Source: Candidatus Blautia faecipullorum (GTDB lineage: Bacteria; Bacillota; Clostridia; Lachnospirales; Lachnospiraceae). From it: 64,000 nt of DNA. The notes beneath the pieces are model-generated. The model was not told the origin of the DNA, ran no database searches, and saw nothing but the letters and a program-made list of their open reading frames with translations. Positions 1 to 8,570 of the stretch are shown here, piece by piece. How positions within the stretch are numbered: position 1 is the stretch's first letter; every line of letters begins with the position of its first letter. A program made the translations under genes and the position numbers. Where the stretch lies: positions 1 to 64,000 of the forward strand of contig DXEG01000064.1 of assembly GCA_019115125.1 (NCBI GenBank), in the 5' to 3' direction.

Positions 1-40
1 AGGATGGGTGAACCATACTCATGGAATGTGGATAACTCAT

Positions 41-88
41 CTGGATTTTGTTGTATATGTGTTTTATATCACACAAATACAAAATCAG
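41..88. other. Imperfect hairpin upstream of glyS; no gene seen in 1-147
   Basis: Bases 41-62 and 71-88 form an imperfect inverted repeat built on CTGATTTTGT. No convincing coding sequence was seen in 1-147 on either strand. The hairpin lies before the glyS promoter, so it is not a leader of glyS. It could be the end of the preceding transcription unit outside the window, but no T-run follows it directly. Confidence 0.35.
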
Positions 89-147
89 GATGAGAAACAA
101 TTGATTTTAATATTTTATTCTTTACCGCTGCGCTCGTGTGATTTTGG

Positions 148-176
148 TTGAAAAAGCCGAATGATACGAGTATAAT
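148..176 (+). promoter_or_regulatory. Promoter of glyS
   Basis: TTGAAA (148-153), a 17-base spacer and TATAAT (171-176) match the sigma-A consensus closely. The leader to the start codon is only about 35 bases, too short for a T-box riboswitch. Confidence 0.8.
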
Positions 177-217
177 AAAAAAGATTTGATTATTATAATT
201 AGGAGAGATAGCATACC

Positions 218-1612
218 ATGGAAAAGACAATGGAAAAGATCGTGGCTCTGGCAAAGGCAAGAGGATTCGTATATCCCGGTTCCGAGATTTACGGAGGTCT
301 CGCGAATACCTGGGACTACGGCAATCTGGGCGTAGAGCTGAAGAACAATGTAAAACGTGCCTGGTGGCAGAAATTTATCCAGGAGTCTCCCTACAATGTA
401 GGCGTAGACTGCGCGATCCTGATGAATCCGCAGACCTGGGTGGCTTCCGGACATCTGGGCGGATTTTCCGATCCTCTGATGGACTGTAAGGAATGTCATG
501 AGCGTTTCCGCGCGGATAAGCTGATCGAGGATTACTGCGAGGAGCATGGAATCGCCCTTGAGGGAAGCGTGGATGCCTGGTCTCAGGAGCAGATGATGGA
601 TTTCATCAAGGAGCATGAGGTTCCCTGTCCCACCTGCGGCAAACACAATTTTACAGATATACGTCAGTTCAACCTGATGTTCAAGACGTTCCAGGGCGTT
701 ACCGAGGACGCCAAGAATACTGTGTATTTAAGGCCGGAAACAGCCCAGGGTATTTTCGTAAACTTCAAAAACGTACAGCGTACCTCCAGGAAGAAGATCC
801 CCTTCGGCATCGGCCAGATCGGAAAGTCCTTCCGCAATGAGATCACACCGGGAAACTTTACCTTCCGTACCCGTGAATTTGAGCAGATGGAGCTGGAATT
901 CTTCTGTGAGCCGGATACAGATCTGGAGTGGTTTGCTTACTGGAAGAAATTCTGTCTTGACTGGCTCAGCTCTCTTGGGCTGAAGGAAGATGAGGTTCGT
1001 TACCGCGACCACGATAAGGAGGAGCTGAGCTTTTACAGCAAGGCCACCACAGACGTGGAATTCCTCTTCCCCTTCGGATGGGGCGAGCTCTGGGGAATCG
1101 CTGACAGAACGGATTACGACCTGACTCAGCATCAGAATGTTTCCGGTCAGGATCTGACCTATTTTGATGATGAAAAGAAACAGAAATATGTTCCTTATGT
1201 GATCGAGCCGTCTCTGGGCGCTGACCGTATGGTTCTCGCCTTCCTCTGCAGCGCGTATGACGAGGAAGTTCTGGACGCGGAGAAAAACGACGTCCGCACC
1301 GTTCTTCATTTCCATCCGGTCCTGGCTCCGGTTAAGATCGGCGTGCTTCCTCTTTCCAAGAAGCTGAACGAGGGCGCTGAGAAGATTTATCAGCAGCTCA
1401 GCAAGAAGTATAACTGTGAATATGACGACCGCGGCAATATCGGAAAACGGTACAGAAGACAGGACGAGATCGGAACTCCCTTCTGCGTGACCTACGATTT
1501 TGATTCCGAGACAGACGGCGCGGTAACAGTCCGCGACCGCGACACCATGGAGCAGGTTCGCGTCAAGATCGACGAGCTGGACGCTTACTTTGCCGATAAA
1601 TTTGTATTCTGA
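218..1612 (+). CDS. glyS: Glycine--tRNA ligase (dimeric class II type)
   Basis: Charges tRNA-Gly with glycine in the cytoplasm. The 464-residue product has the usual length of the alpha-2 type enzyme. Class II motifs are visible: [15 protein letters not shown] near residue 22, the motif 2 region [19 protein letters not shown] near 205-225, and motif 3 [14 protein letters not shown] near 330-343. Two CxxC pairs, CKEC and CPTC, in the inserted domain could bind zinc. The last roughly 100 residues, starting [11 protein letters not shown], are the anticodon-binding domain. AGGAGA lies about 11 bases before the ATG. The gene stands alone between its own promoter and a long hairpin. Confidence 0.97.
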   Translation: MEKTMEKIVALAKARGFVYPGSEIYGGLANTWDYGNLGVELKNNVKRAWWQKFIQESPYNVGVDCAILMNPQTWVASGHLGGFSDPLMDCKECHERFRADKLIEDYCEEHGIALEGSVDAWSQEQMMDFIKEHEVPCPTCGKHNFTDIRQFNLMFKTFQGVTEDAKNTVYLRPETAQGIFVNFKNVQRTSRKKIPFGIGQIGKSFRNEITPGNFTFRTREFEQMELEFFCEPDTDLEWFAYWKKFCLDWLSSLGLKEDEVRYRDHDKEELSFYSKATTDVEFLFPFGWGELWGIADRTDYDLTQHQNVSGQDLTYFDDEKKQKYVPYVIEPSLGADRMVLAFLCSAYDEEVLDAEKNDVRTVLHFHPVLAPVKIGVLPLSKKLNEGAEKIYQQLSKKYNCEYDDRGNIGKRYRRQDEIGTPFCVTYDFDSETDGAVTVRDRDTMEQVRVKIDELDAYFADKFVF

Positions 1613-1637
1613 CGCGGCGGGCATGTAAAAAAGCTGT

Positions 1638-1696
1638 ATGCTCTCTTTCGGATAAACAGTGAAATAAAAGCTGTTTATTCGTGAGAGAGCATATTT
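1638..1696 (+). terminator. Hairpin terminator after glyS
   Basis: A 22-base arm (1638-1659) pairs almost completely with 1671-1692 around an 11-base loop. It is followed by an AT-rich stretch rather than a clean T-run. Confidence 0.65.
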
Positions 1697-1822
1697 TATG
1701 ATACATATATATTTTGAATCTCAAAAATAATGTTATAGTCTCTAAAATTTAACAAAATGTATATAATGCATAATTATTTTGAAATATATGTGTGATTATA
1801 TTGCATTTTATACACTGGCTTC

Positions 1823-1851
1823 TTGACTTTCTCGCACCGCTTTGTTAAAAT
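1823..1851 (+). promoter_or_regulatory. Extended -10 promoter of the PPi-phosphofructokinase gene
   Basis: TTGACT (1823-1828), a 17-base spacer and TAAAAT (1846-1851), with an extended -10 TG at 1843-1844. Confidence 0.75.
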
Positions 1852-1889
1852 CTACTATTATATGTCGTTTGAAAGAAGGGAATATTATT

Positions 1890-3140
1890 ATGGCAAAAAA
1901 AAGAAACATCATCGTAGGACAGTCAGGAGGCCCCACGGCAGTGATCAATTCCAGCCTGGCAGGGGTTTATAAGAATGCGATCGAGCGTGGCTTTGACAAG
2001 GTGTACGGAATGCTCCACGGAGTACAGGGGCTTTTAGACGAGCAGTATATTGATCTTTCCACCCAGATCCACTCGGAGCTGGATATTGAACTGCTGAAAA
2101 GAACTCCCTCCGCGTTTTTGGGCTCCTGCCGCTTTAAGCTTCCGGAGATCCATGAGGATAAGGGAATCTATGAAAAAATCTTTGAGATTCTGAATAAGCT
2201 GGATATCGACGCTTTTATCTATATCGGCGGCAATGATTCCATGGACACCATCAAAAAGCTTTCGGATTACGCCATTCTTACAGGCCAGACCCAGAAGTTT
2301 CTCGGAGTGCCGAAGACCATTGACAACGACCTGGCTCTTACCGACCATACGCCTGGCTTTGGAAGCGCCGCGAAGTACATCGGAGCTTCCACCAAGGAAA
2401 TTATCCGGGACGCTCAGGGACTCACTTATAAAAAGAGCATGATCACGATCATGGAAGTAATGGGCAGGAACGCAGGATGGCTGACCGGCGCCACGGCCCT
2501 TGCCAAGACAGAGGACTGCGACGGGCCGGATCTCATTTATCTTCCGGAGGTTCCCTTTGATATCGAGAAATTCCTTGTGAAGGTAAAAGAGCTGATCAAA
2601 AAGAAATCATCCGTAGTGATCGCAGTCTCAGAAGGAATCCGTCTGGCGGACGGAAGATATGTCTGCGAGCTTGGAAATTCCGGAGACTACGTAGACGCCT
2701 TCGGACATAAGCAGCTTACCGGTACCGCAACCTATCTGGCGAATTTCCTGGCGGCGGAATGTGGCTGCAAGACAAGGGCAGTGGAACTGTCCACACTCCA
2801 GAGAAGCGCGTCTCATATGGCGTCCAGAGTGGATATAGACGAAGCCTTTATGGTAGGCGGAGCAGCGGTAAAGGCTGCGGACGAGGGCGACACAGGAAAA
2901 ATGATCGTCATTGACCGTGTATCTGACGATCCTTATATGGCGAAAACAGGAATTTATGACGTACACCGCATTGCCAATGAGGAGAAGCTGGTGCCGAGAA
3001 GCTGGATGAACCGCGACGCGTCCTATGTGACCAAGGATTTTGTGGACTATATCAGACCGCTGATCCAGGGAGATTATCAGCCGATCATGGTGAACGGTCT
3101 TCCGAGACATCTTGTTTTGAATCTTAAAAAGAAACGATAA
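1890..3140 (+). CDS. pfp: Pyrophosphate-dependent 6-phosphofructokinase
   Basis: Phosphorylates fructose-6-phosphate to fructose-1,6-bisphosphate, using pyrophosphate as donor, in cytoplasmic glycolysis. The PFK fold is shown by GQSGGPTAVINSS at the N terminus, GGNDSMDT, PKTIDND and MEVMGRNAGWLTG. Asp at the second position of the GGxDS motif and Lys in PKTIDND are the family signatures of PPi use. ATP enzymes carry Gly at both positions. The start is the ATG at 1890 behind GAAAGAAGGG; an upstream in-frame TTG at 1842 lies within the promoter and was rejected. It is a neighbour of ppdK, the other PPi-linked glycolytic enzyme, but each has its own promoter. Product 416 aa. Confidence 0.93.
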   Translation: MAKKRNIIVGQSGGPTAVINSSLAGVYKNAIERGFDKVYGMLHGVQGLLDEQYIDLSTQIHSELDIELLKRTPSAFLGSCRFKLPEIHEDKGIYEKIFEILNKLDIDAFIYIGGNDSMDTIKKLSDYAILTGQTQKFLGVPKTIDNDLALTDHTPGFGSAAKYIGASTKEIIRDAQGLTYKKSMITIMEVMGRNAGWLTGATALAKTEDCDGPDLIYLPEVPFDIEKFLVKVKELIKKKSSVVIAVSEGIRLADGRYVCELGNSGDYVDAFGHKQLTGTATYLANFLAAECGCKTRAVELSTLQRSASHMASRVDIDEAFMVGGAAVKAADEGDTGKMIVIDRVSDDPYMAKTGIYDVHRIANEEKLVPRSWMNRDASYVTKDFVDYIRPLIQGDYQPIMVNGLPRHLVLNLKKKR

Positions 3141-3161
3141 AAGAACAGAGTATCATTTCAA

Positions 3162-3205
3162 GGGGGAATTCTTTGAAGTTTTTCAAAGTTTTTCCCCTTT
3201 TTCCC
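3162..3205 (+). terminator. Rho-independent terminator after pfp
   Basis: GGGGGAATTCTTTGAA pairs with TTCAAAGTTTTTCCCC, followed by TTTTT. Confidence 0.85.
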
Positions 3206-3214
3206 AGTTTCTCC

Positions 3215-3243
3215 TTGACTATTTGAGGAGAAATCTATACAAT
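3215..3243 (+). promoter_or_regulatory. Promoter of ppdK
   Basis: TTGACT (3215-3220), a 17-base spacer and TACAAT (3238-3243). The leader is about 60 bases. Confidence 0.8.
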
Positions 3244-3308
3244 AATTATGTGCGTATAGAAAACATTTTCTATGTTTAAAGAACAAATTTATAGGAGGAA
3301 GACGTAAA

Positions 3309-5939
3309 ATGGCAAAATGGGTTTACATGTTTACAGAAGGTAACGCGACTATGAGAAACCTTCTGGGTGGTAAAGGTGCCAATCTTGCTGAAATGACTTC
3401 ATTGGGCCTTCCGGTACCCCAGGGCTTCACAATCACAACAGAAGCCTGCACTCAGTATTATGAGGACGGAAGACAGATCAACGATGAGATCATGGCTCAG
3501 ATCATGGAAGCAATCACCAAAATGGAAGGAGTTACCGGCAAAAAATTCGGTGACAAAGAAAATCCTCTGCTTGTTTCGGTTCGTTCTGGCGCAAGAGCAT
3601 CCATGCCGGGTATGATGGATACCATCCTGAACCTTGGTCTGAATGAAGAAGTTGTCAATGTGCTGGCTGAGAAGTCCAACAATCCCCGCTGGGCTTGGGA
3701 CTGCTACAGAAGATTCATCCAGATGTATTCTGACGTAGTTATGGAAGTCGGCAAGAAATATTTTGAAGAGCTGATTGATAAAATGAAAGCCGAAAGAGGC
3801 GTTACTCTGGACGTTGATCTTACCGCTGAGGATCTTCAGGAGCTGGCAAACCAGTTTAAGGCTGAATACAAAGAAAAGATCGGCGCAGATTTCCCGACTG
3901 ATCCGAAGGAGCAGTTAATGGGAGCGATCAAGGCCGTATTCCGTTCCTGGGACAACCCGAGAGCAAACGTATATCGTCGTGACAACGATATCCCGTATTC
4001 CTGGGGTACTGCTGTAAACGTACAGATGATGGCCTTTGGTAACATGGGCGATGACTGCGGTACAGGCGTTGCCTTTACCCGTGATCCTGCTACAGGTGAG
4101 AACGGTCTGTTCGGTGAGTTCCTGACCAACGCTCAGGGCGAGGACGTTGTTGCAGGTGTTCGTACACCTATGCACATCTCTGAGATGGAGCAGAAATTCC
4201 CGGAAGCATTTAAGCAGTTCAATGAAGTATGCAATACTCTGGAAAAGCATTACAGAGATATGCAGGATATGGAGTTTACTGTAGAGCATGGTAAGCTGTA
4301 TATGCTTCAGACACGTAACGGTAAGAGAACAGCACAGGCTGCTCTGAAGATTGCCTGCGACCTTGTAGACGAAGGCATGAGAACAGAGGAAGAGGCTGTT
4401 GCGATGATCGATCCCCGTAACCTGGATACACTTCTTCATCCGCAGTTCGACGCTGCCGCGCTGAAAGCCGCTACTCCTCTTGGAAGAGGACTTGGAGCTT
4501 CTCCGGGCGCTGCATGCGGTAAGGTTGTATTCTCTGCTGATGACGCTGTAGAATGGGCTGCAAGAGGCGAGAAAGTCGTTCTTGTTCGTCTTGAGACTTC
4601 TCCGGAAGATATCACAGGTATGAAATCCGCTCAGGGTATCCTGACAGTCCGCGGCGGTATGACTTCTCACGCAGCCGTTGTAGCCCGTGGTATGGGATCC
4701 TGCTGTGTATCCGGATGCGGCGATATCGCTATGGATGAAGAGAACAAGAAGTTCACGCTTGCAGGAAAAGAATTCCATGAGGGAGACGCGATCTCCATCG
4801 ACGGAACAACCGGTAATATCTATGACGGAATCATTCCGACAGTTGACGCTACCATCGCCGGAGAATTCGGAAGAATTATGGCATGGGCAGACAAATACAG
4901 AACCATGAAGGTTCGTACAAACGCAGATACTCCGGCTGATGCTAAGAAGGCACGCGAGCTGGGCGCAGAAGGTATCGGACTTTGCCGTACAGAGCATATG
5001 TTCTTCGAGGGCAACAGAATCGACGCTTTCCGTGAGATGATCTGCTCTGAGACAGTAGAAGAGAGAGAAGCGGCTCTTGAGAAGATCCTTCCGGAACAGC
5101 AGGGAGACTTCGAGAAGCTGTATGAAGCTCTGGAAGGCAACCCGGTTACGATCCGTTTCCTGGATCCGCCTCTTCATGAGTTCGTTCCTACTGACGAAGA
5201 AGATATTAAGAAACTGGCTGACGCTCAGGGCAAGACTGTAGATCAGATCAAGACGATCATTGATTCTCTGCACGAGTTCAACCCGATGATGGGTCATCGT
5301 GGATGCCGTCTTGCAGTTACTTATCCGGAAATCGCCAAGATGCAGACCAAGGCTGTTATCCGTGCGGCAATCAACGTTAAGAAGGCTCATGCAGACTGGA
5401 ATGTATGCCCGGAAATCATGATTCCGCTGGTAGGCGATATCAAAGAGCTGAAATATGTGAAGAAAGTGGTAGTTGATACAGCAGACGCTGAAATCGCTGC
5501 TGCAGGCGTTGATCTGAAGTACGAGGTTGGTACAATGATCGAGATCCCGAGAGCGGCTCTTACTGCTGACGAGATCGCAAAAGAGGCTGACTTCTTCTGC
5601 TTCGGTACAAACGACCTTACTCAGATGACCTACGGATTCTCCCGTGATGATGCTGGTAAGTTCCTGAACGCATACTATGACGCTAAGATCTTTGAGAACG
5701 ATCCGTTCGCAAAACTGGATCAGGTAGGCGTTGGCAAGCTGATGAAGATGGCTATCGAGCTTGGCAAACCGGTTAATCCGAACTTGCATGTAGGTATCTG
5801 CGGCGAGCACGGCGGAGATCCGTCTTCCGTAGAGTTCTGCCATAAGATCGGCCTGAATTATGTATCCTGCTCACCGTTCCGTGTACCGATCGCACGCCTT
5901 GCAGCAGCACAGGCAGCGATTGCTGAGAAGAACGCATAA
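3309..5939 (+). CDS. ppdK: Pyruvate, phosphate dikinase
   Basis: Interconverts pyruvate, ATP and phosphate with phosphoenolpyruvate, AMP and pyrophosphate in the cytoplasm. The 876 residues match the usual length. The N-terminal nucleotide domain opens with the motif GGKGANLAEM. The swivelling phosphohistidine domain carries GGMTSHAAVVARGMG with the catalytic His at residue 454 and the regulatory Thr at 452. The C-terminal PEP/pyruvate barrel ends with GICGEHGGDPSSVEF, which holds the catalytic Cys. AGGAGG precedes the ATG. PPi made in the glycolytic direction could feed the PPi-phosphofructokinase just upstream, a reasonable inference from gene order. Codon use is regular, as in a highly expressed gene. 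Confidence 0.97.
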   Translation: MAKWVYMFTEGNATMRNLLGGKGANLAEMTSLGLPVPQGFTITTEACTQYYEDGRQINDEIMAQIMEAITKMEGVTGKKFGDKENPLLVSVRSGARASMPGMMDTILNLGLNEEVVNVLAEKSNNPRWAWDCYRRFIQMYSDVVMEVGKKYFEELIDKMKAERGVTLDVDLTAEDLQELANQFKAEYKEKIGADFPTDPKEQLMGAIKAVFRSWDNPRANVYRRDNDIPYSWGTAVNVQMMAFGNMGDDCGTGVAFTRDPATGENGLFGEFLTNAQGEDVVAGVRTPMHISEMEQKFPEAFKQFNEVCNTLEKHYRDMQDMEFTVEHGKLYMLQTRNGKRTAQAALKIACDLVDEGMRTEEEAVAMIDPRNLDTLLHPQFDAAALKAATPLGRGLGASPGAACGKVVFSADDAVEWAARGEKVVLVRLETSPEDITGMKSAQGILTVRGGMTSHAAVVARGMGSCCVSGCGDIAMDEENKKFTLAGKEFHEGDAISIDGTTGNIYDGIIPTVDATIAGEFGRIMAWADKYRTMKVRTNADTPADAKKARELGAEGIGLCRTEHMFFEGNRIDAFREMICSETVEEREAALEKILPEQQGDFEKLYEALEGNPVTIRFLDPPLHEFVPTDEEDIKKLADAQGKTVDQIKTIIDSLHEFNPMMGHRGCRLAVTYPEIAKMQTKAVIRAAINVKKAHADWNVCPEIMIPLVGDIKELKYVKKVVVDTADAEIAAAGVDLKYEVGTMIEIPRAALTADEIAKEADFFCFGTNDLTQMTYGFSRDDAGKFLNAYYDAKIFENDPFAKLDQVGVGKLMKMAIELGKPVNPNLHVGICGEHGGDPSSVEFCHKIGLNYVSCSPFRVPIARLAAAQAAIAEKNA

Positions 5940-6004
5940 TTCTGCATTTGTGTCAAAGGGCAATGTAAAATAGCCAAAAAACTTGCCCTAAAATATGAAA
6001 TACA

Positions 6005-6050
6005 GACCTTGTACTGTGGATAAAGCCGCAGTATGAGGTCTTATTTTTTT
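6005..6050 (+). terminator. Rho-independent terminator after ppdK
   Basis: GACCTTGTACTGTGG pairs with CCGCAGTATGAGGTC across a short loop and is followed by TTATTTTTTT. Confidence 0.85.
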
Positions 6051-6118
6051 GTTCTTACAAAAACCGGAAACGCTGTTTTGGCGATAAAATTGGCATTTTA
6101 CAGATTTGTCAAAATAAC

Positions 6119-6147
6119 TGGATTTTTTTAGGGGGGGGGTGTATGAT
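6119..6147 (+). promoter_or_regulatory. Possible promoter with a nine-G tract in its spacer
   Basis: TGGATT (6119-6124, poor -35), a 17-base spacer and TATGAT (6142-6147). The spacer contains a run of nine G at 6131-6139. Slippage in such a run would alter -35/-10 spacing. The -35 match is weak, so the promoter is tentative; the G run itself is certain. Confidence 0.4.
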
Positions 6148-6192
6148 AATCTATATCACAAAAGATGCTCCGGAGAGGAGGGCTGGATCTAA

Positions 6193-8448
6193 GTGTTTTC
6201 CATCAAAAATTTCCATTTCAAAAAAGAGAAGCACATCTATAAGCTTACCAATATTACCTTTATTATCTGCCTGACAGTAATGCTGGCTGTGGGAAGTCTC
6301 TTTCTGGTCGATAATTTTCGCCGTGATATTGGTTCGGAGTCTTACTATACTCTGCGCAATGTGTCTGCCGAAAGTTCCAAAGCGATTACAGAAATGCTAC
6401 AAAGCAGGGTGGATTATCTGAACAGTGTTTGGCTGCTTATGAATGAAGGGCAGGAAGACTCGTGGCGGGAAAGGATCCAGTACCAGCAAAACCGGAAAGA
6501 TCTTTATAACTTTGAATGGATCGGATATCTTGACGCTTCCGGCACAGGATGGAACAGTATAGGCCTGGATGTAGATCTGTCAGGCAACAATCTGTTCCAT
6601 GAAAATATATTAAAAGGCATTTCTATTATCAAAACTCCAGTTGAGTCGCCGGACGGGGGTCAGTGGGAAGGGATTGTTCTTAGTATTCCTGTGTATAAAA
6701 ATGAAGATCTGCCTGTTGGATTTCTCTATCAGGTATTCAGTACAAAAAGTATAGCCGCTCTGTTGGATACAGGGGCCTTTGACGGTCAGGCCAGATTCTG
6801 TCTTATGGATCAGGACGGGAACGTTGTAGCGGCATCGGAAAGATGTATGTTTTCAGTAGGCGAGAATATTTTTGTACGCCTGAAGGAAGATGATGCGGAT
6901 AATCAGGAATTCGCGGATCAGTTGGCGGAGAATTTACTCAACTCTCAGGAAGGCGGGGGCTTTTACAGGATTCTGGGCGAAGGACGGTTCAGCTACTGCC
7001 TGCCGATTGCCCTTCAGAGTCATGGATCCGAAATTTCTATCAGTATGCTCAGCACGCTGCCTGAAAATAATGTGGAAAAGCGGATTAACAATCTCTTTTA
7101 CCCTGTACTCCTTCTTCTGGTGTTGGTGCTTACCTATGTGACGGTTTTGATTTTCTTTTTGCTGCGTATGCAGCATCGGCAGAAACAGGAATTGGAGCGT
7201 CTGGCTTATAAGGATTTTCTCACGGGAGAAGCCAACTATGAAGCCTTTAAGAAAGAATTCGAACGTCTGCCGGTCAGAGGCGGAATTCTGATCGTCTGTG
7301 ATATCATGGAGTTTAAGATGATCAACCGGTATTTTGGCGCAAGGAAAGGCGATGAGCTTCTTCGTGAGCTGGGCAGGATGTTTGCTCAAAAGGATGAATT
7401 TAACAAAATCGCCGCCAGGGTATCCGATGATCAGTTCATATTTTTCTATCCCGGACTGAAAGAGGATGAAGCCGGGACAGTATGCGTAAAATTAAAGGAA
7501 CAGATTCTTGAAAAGCTCAGGAATTTCTATATCAATCAAAATAAACCTGTATTTGGATACTGCGTGGCAGAAGCTAATGTGACCATTGAACGTCTCCGCG
7601 GAAGAGCGATGTTTGCTAAAAACCTTGCTAAGCTGGAGAGGACCCTTTATCACGCTTATGATGAACGGGCGGCCATTGAACTTACGGATACGCTCCTCCT
7701 GCTGGATGAGTTTGACCGGACGCTGGAGAACAGCGGAATTGAAATCTGGTATCAGCCTAAGCATCATGTTCTCGGAAACTACGTCAGCGGCGCAGAGGCT
7801 CTGACACGCTGGCGGGGTAAAGACGGCAGGATCATTTCTCCGGAGAGGTTCATTCCGCTTTTGGAGGAACGGGGGAAAATTGCGCGGCTGGATGAATATG
7901 TGTTTGAAAAAGTTTGTCTACAGCAGAAAAAATGGCTGGAGGAGGGACTGGCTATTGTTCCGGTTTCAGTCAATATTTCCCGCGGAAGTCTGTTGGCGCC
8001 GGACATTGTACATAGGTATCAGCAGATCCTGGAACGTGCGGGGATCGATCAAAGCTGTGTTTATCTGGAGATCACAGAGGAATCGGTTCGGGCGGATGTA
8101 ATGAAAATCATCAGGGCATTTCGGCAGGCGGGATTCTATATGCTGATGGACGATTTTGGGCGGGGAAATTCCAACCTTGCCAATCTGCGAAAAGACCTGT
8201 TCCATGGCGTCAAGTTTGACAAGAGCCTGATCGATCTGATCAGTTCGGAGGCAGAGGAAACAGTTCTTCGCTCTGCCATGGAGATGGTTCGCAGCATGGG
8301 AATGCAGATCACGGCGGAGGGAGTGGAGCAGCAGGAGCAGGCTGATTTCCTGGCGAATTTAGGATGTGATGAGATTCAGGGATTTTTTTATTACCGTCCC
8401 ATGGAAGCAGAGGACTTTGATTTTTTATTAATTCGAAAAAATCATTGA
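6193..8448 (+). CDS. Membrane GGDEF-EAL protein, probable c-di-GMP phosphodiesterase
   Basis: Two membrane segments (about residues 19-40 and 300-325) flank an extracytoplasmic sensor region of roughly 260 residues. A GGDEF domain and an EAL domain follow in the cytoplasm. The GGDEF signature is degenerate: RVSDDQF stands where RxGGDEF is expected, so cyclase activity is unlikely. The EAL domain keeps GAEALTRW, SVNIS, EITEES, MDDFGRG, VKFDKS and AEGVEQ, the metal and catalytic residues expected of an active phosphodiesterase. Start GTG at 6193 is behind AGGAGG with a long 11-base spacing. A diguanylate cyclase gene follows, so the pair may set a local c-di-GMP level (inference). A poly-G tract lies upstream. 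Confidence 0.9.
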   Translation: MFSIKNFHFKKEKHIYKLTNITFIICLTVMLAVGSLFLVDNFRRDIGSESYYTLRNVSAESSKAITEMLQSRVDYLNSVWLLMNEGQEDSWRERIQYQQNRKDLYNFEWIGYLDASGTGWNSIGLDVDLSGNNLFHENILKGISIIKTPVESPDGGQWEGIVLSIPVYKNEDLPVGFLYQVFSTKSIAALLDTGAFDGQARFCLMDQDGNVVAASERCMFSVGENIFVRLKEDDADNQEFADQLAENLLNSQEGGGFYRILGEGRFSYCLPIALQSHGSEISISMLSTLPENNVEKRINNLFYPVLLLLVLVLTYVTVLIFFLLRMQHRQKQELERLAYKDFLTGEANYEAFKKEFERLPVRGGILIVCDIMEFKMINRYFGARKGDELLRELGRMFAQKDEFNKIAARVSDDQFIFFYPGLKEDEAGTVCVKLKEQILEKLRNFYINQNKPVFGYCVAEANVTIERLRGRAMFAKNLAKLERTLYHAYDERAAIELTDTLLLLDEFDRTLENSGIEIWYQPKHHVLGNYVSGAEALTRWRGKDGRIISPERFIPLLEERGKIARLDEYVFEKVCLQQKKWLEEGLAIVPVSVNISRGSLLAPDIVHRYQQILERAGIDQSCVYLEITEESVRADVMKIIRAFRQAGFYMLMDDFGRGNSNLANLRKDLFHGVKFDKSLIDLISSEAEETVLRSAMEMVRSMGMQITAEGVEQQEQADFLANLGCDEIQGFFYYRPMEAEDFDFLLIRKNH

Positions 8449-8570
8449 TTATCTGAAAAAAAAGGACTACTATAGTCTTGATATTTATAAGATACTGGGA
8501 CGCAGGACACAAGAGGATCAAATGATCATTTCAGGTGTATTTGCCGTTTCGGAAAAAGAAGGTATGTTAT

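Noticed and set aside
177-217. T-box riboswitch before glyS
   Set aside because: The distance from promoter to start codon is about 40 bases, and no T-box sequence or specifier stem is present.
728-1624. A 298-codon minus-strand frame across glyS
   Set aside because: Antisense shadow of a highly conserved gene.
1842-1889. TTG start for the PPi-phosphofructokinase
   Set aside because: It falls within the -10 region of the promoter; ATG 1890 has a good ribosome site and gives the usual N terminus.
3915-5843. A 642-codon open frame on the minus strand across ppdK
   Set aside because: It is antisense to a fully conserved gene with regular codon use. The translated product is Cys/His/Ser-rich without any domain, and there is no ribosome site.
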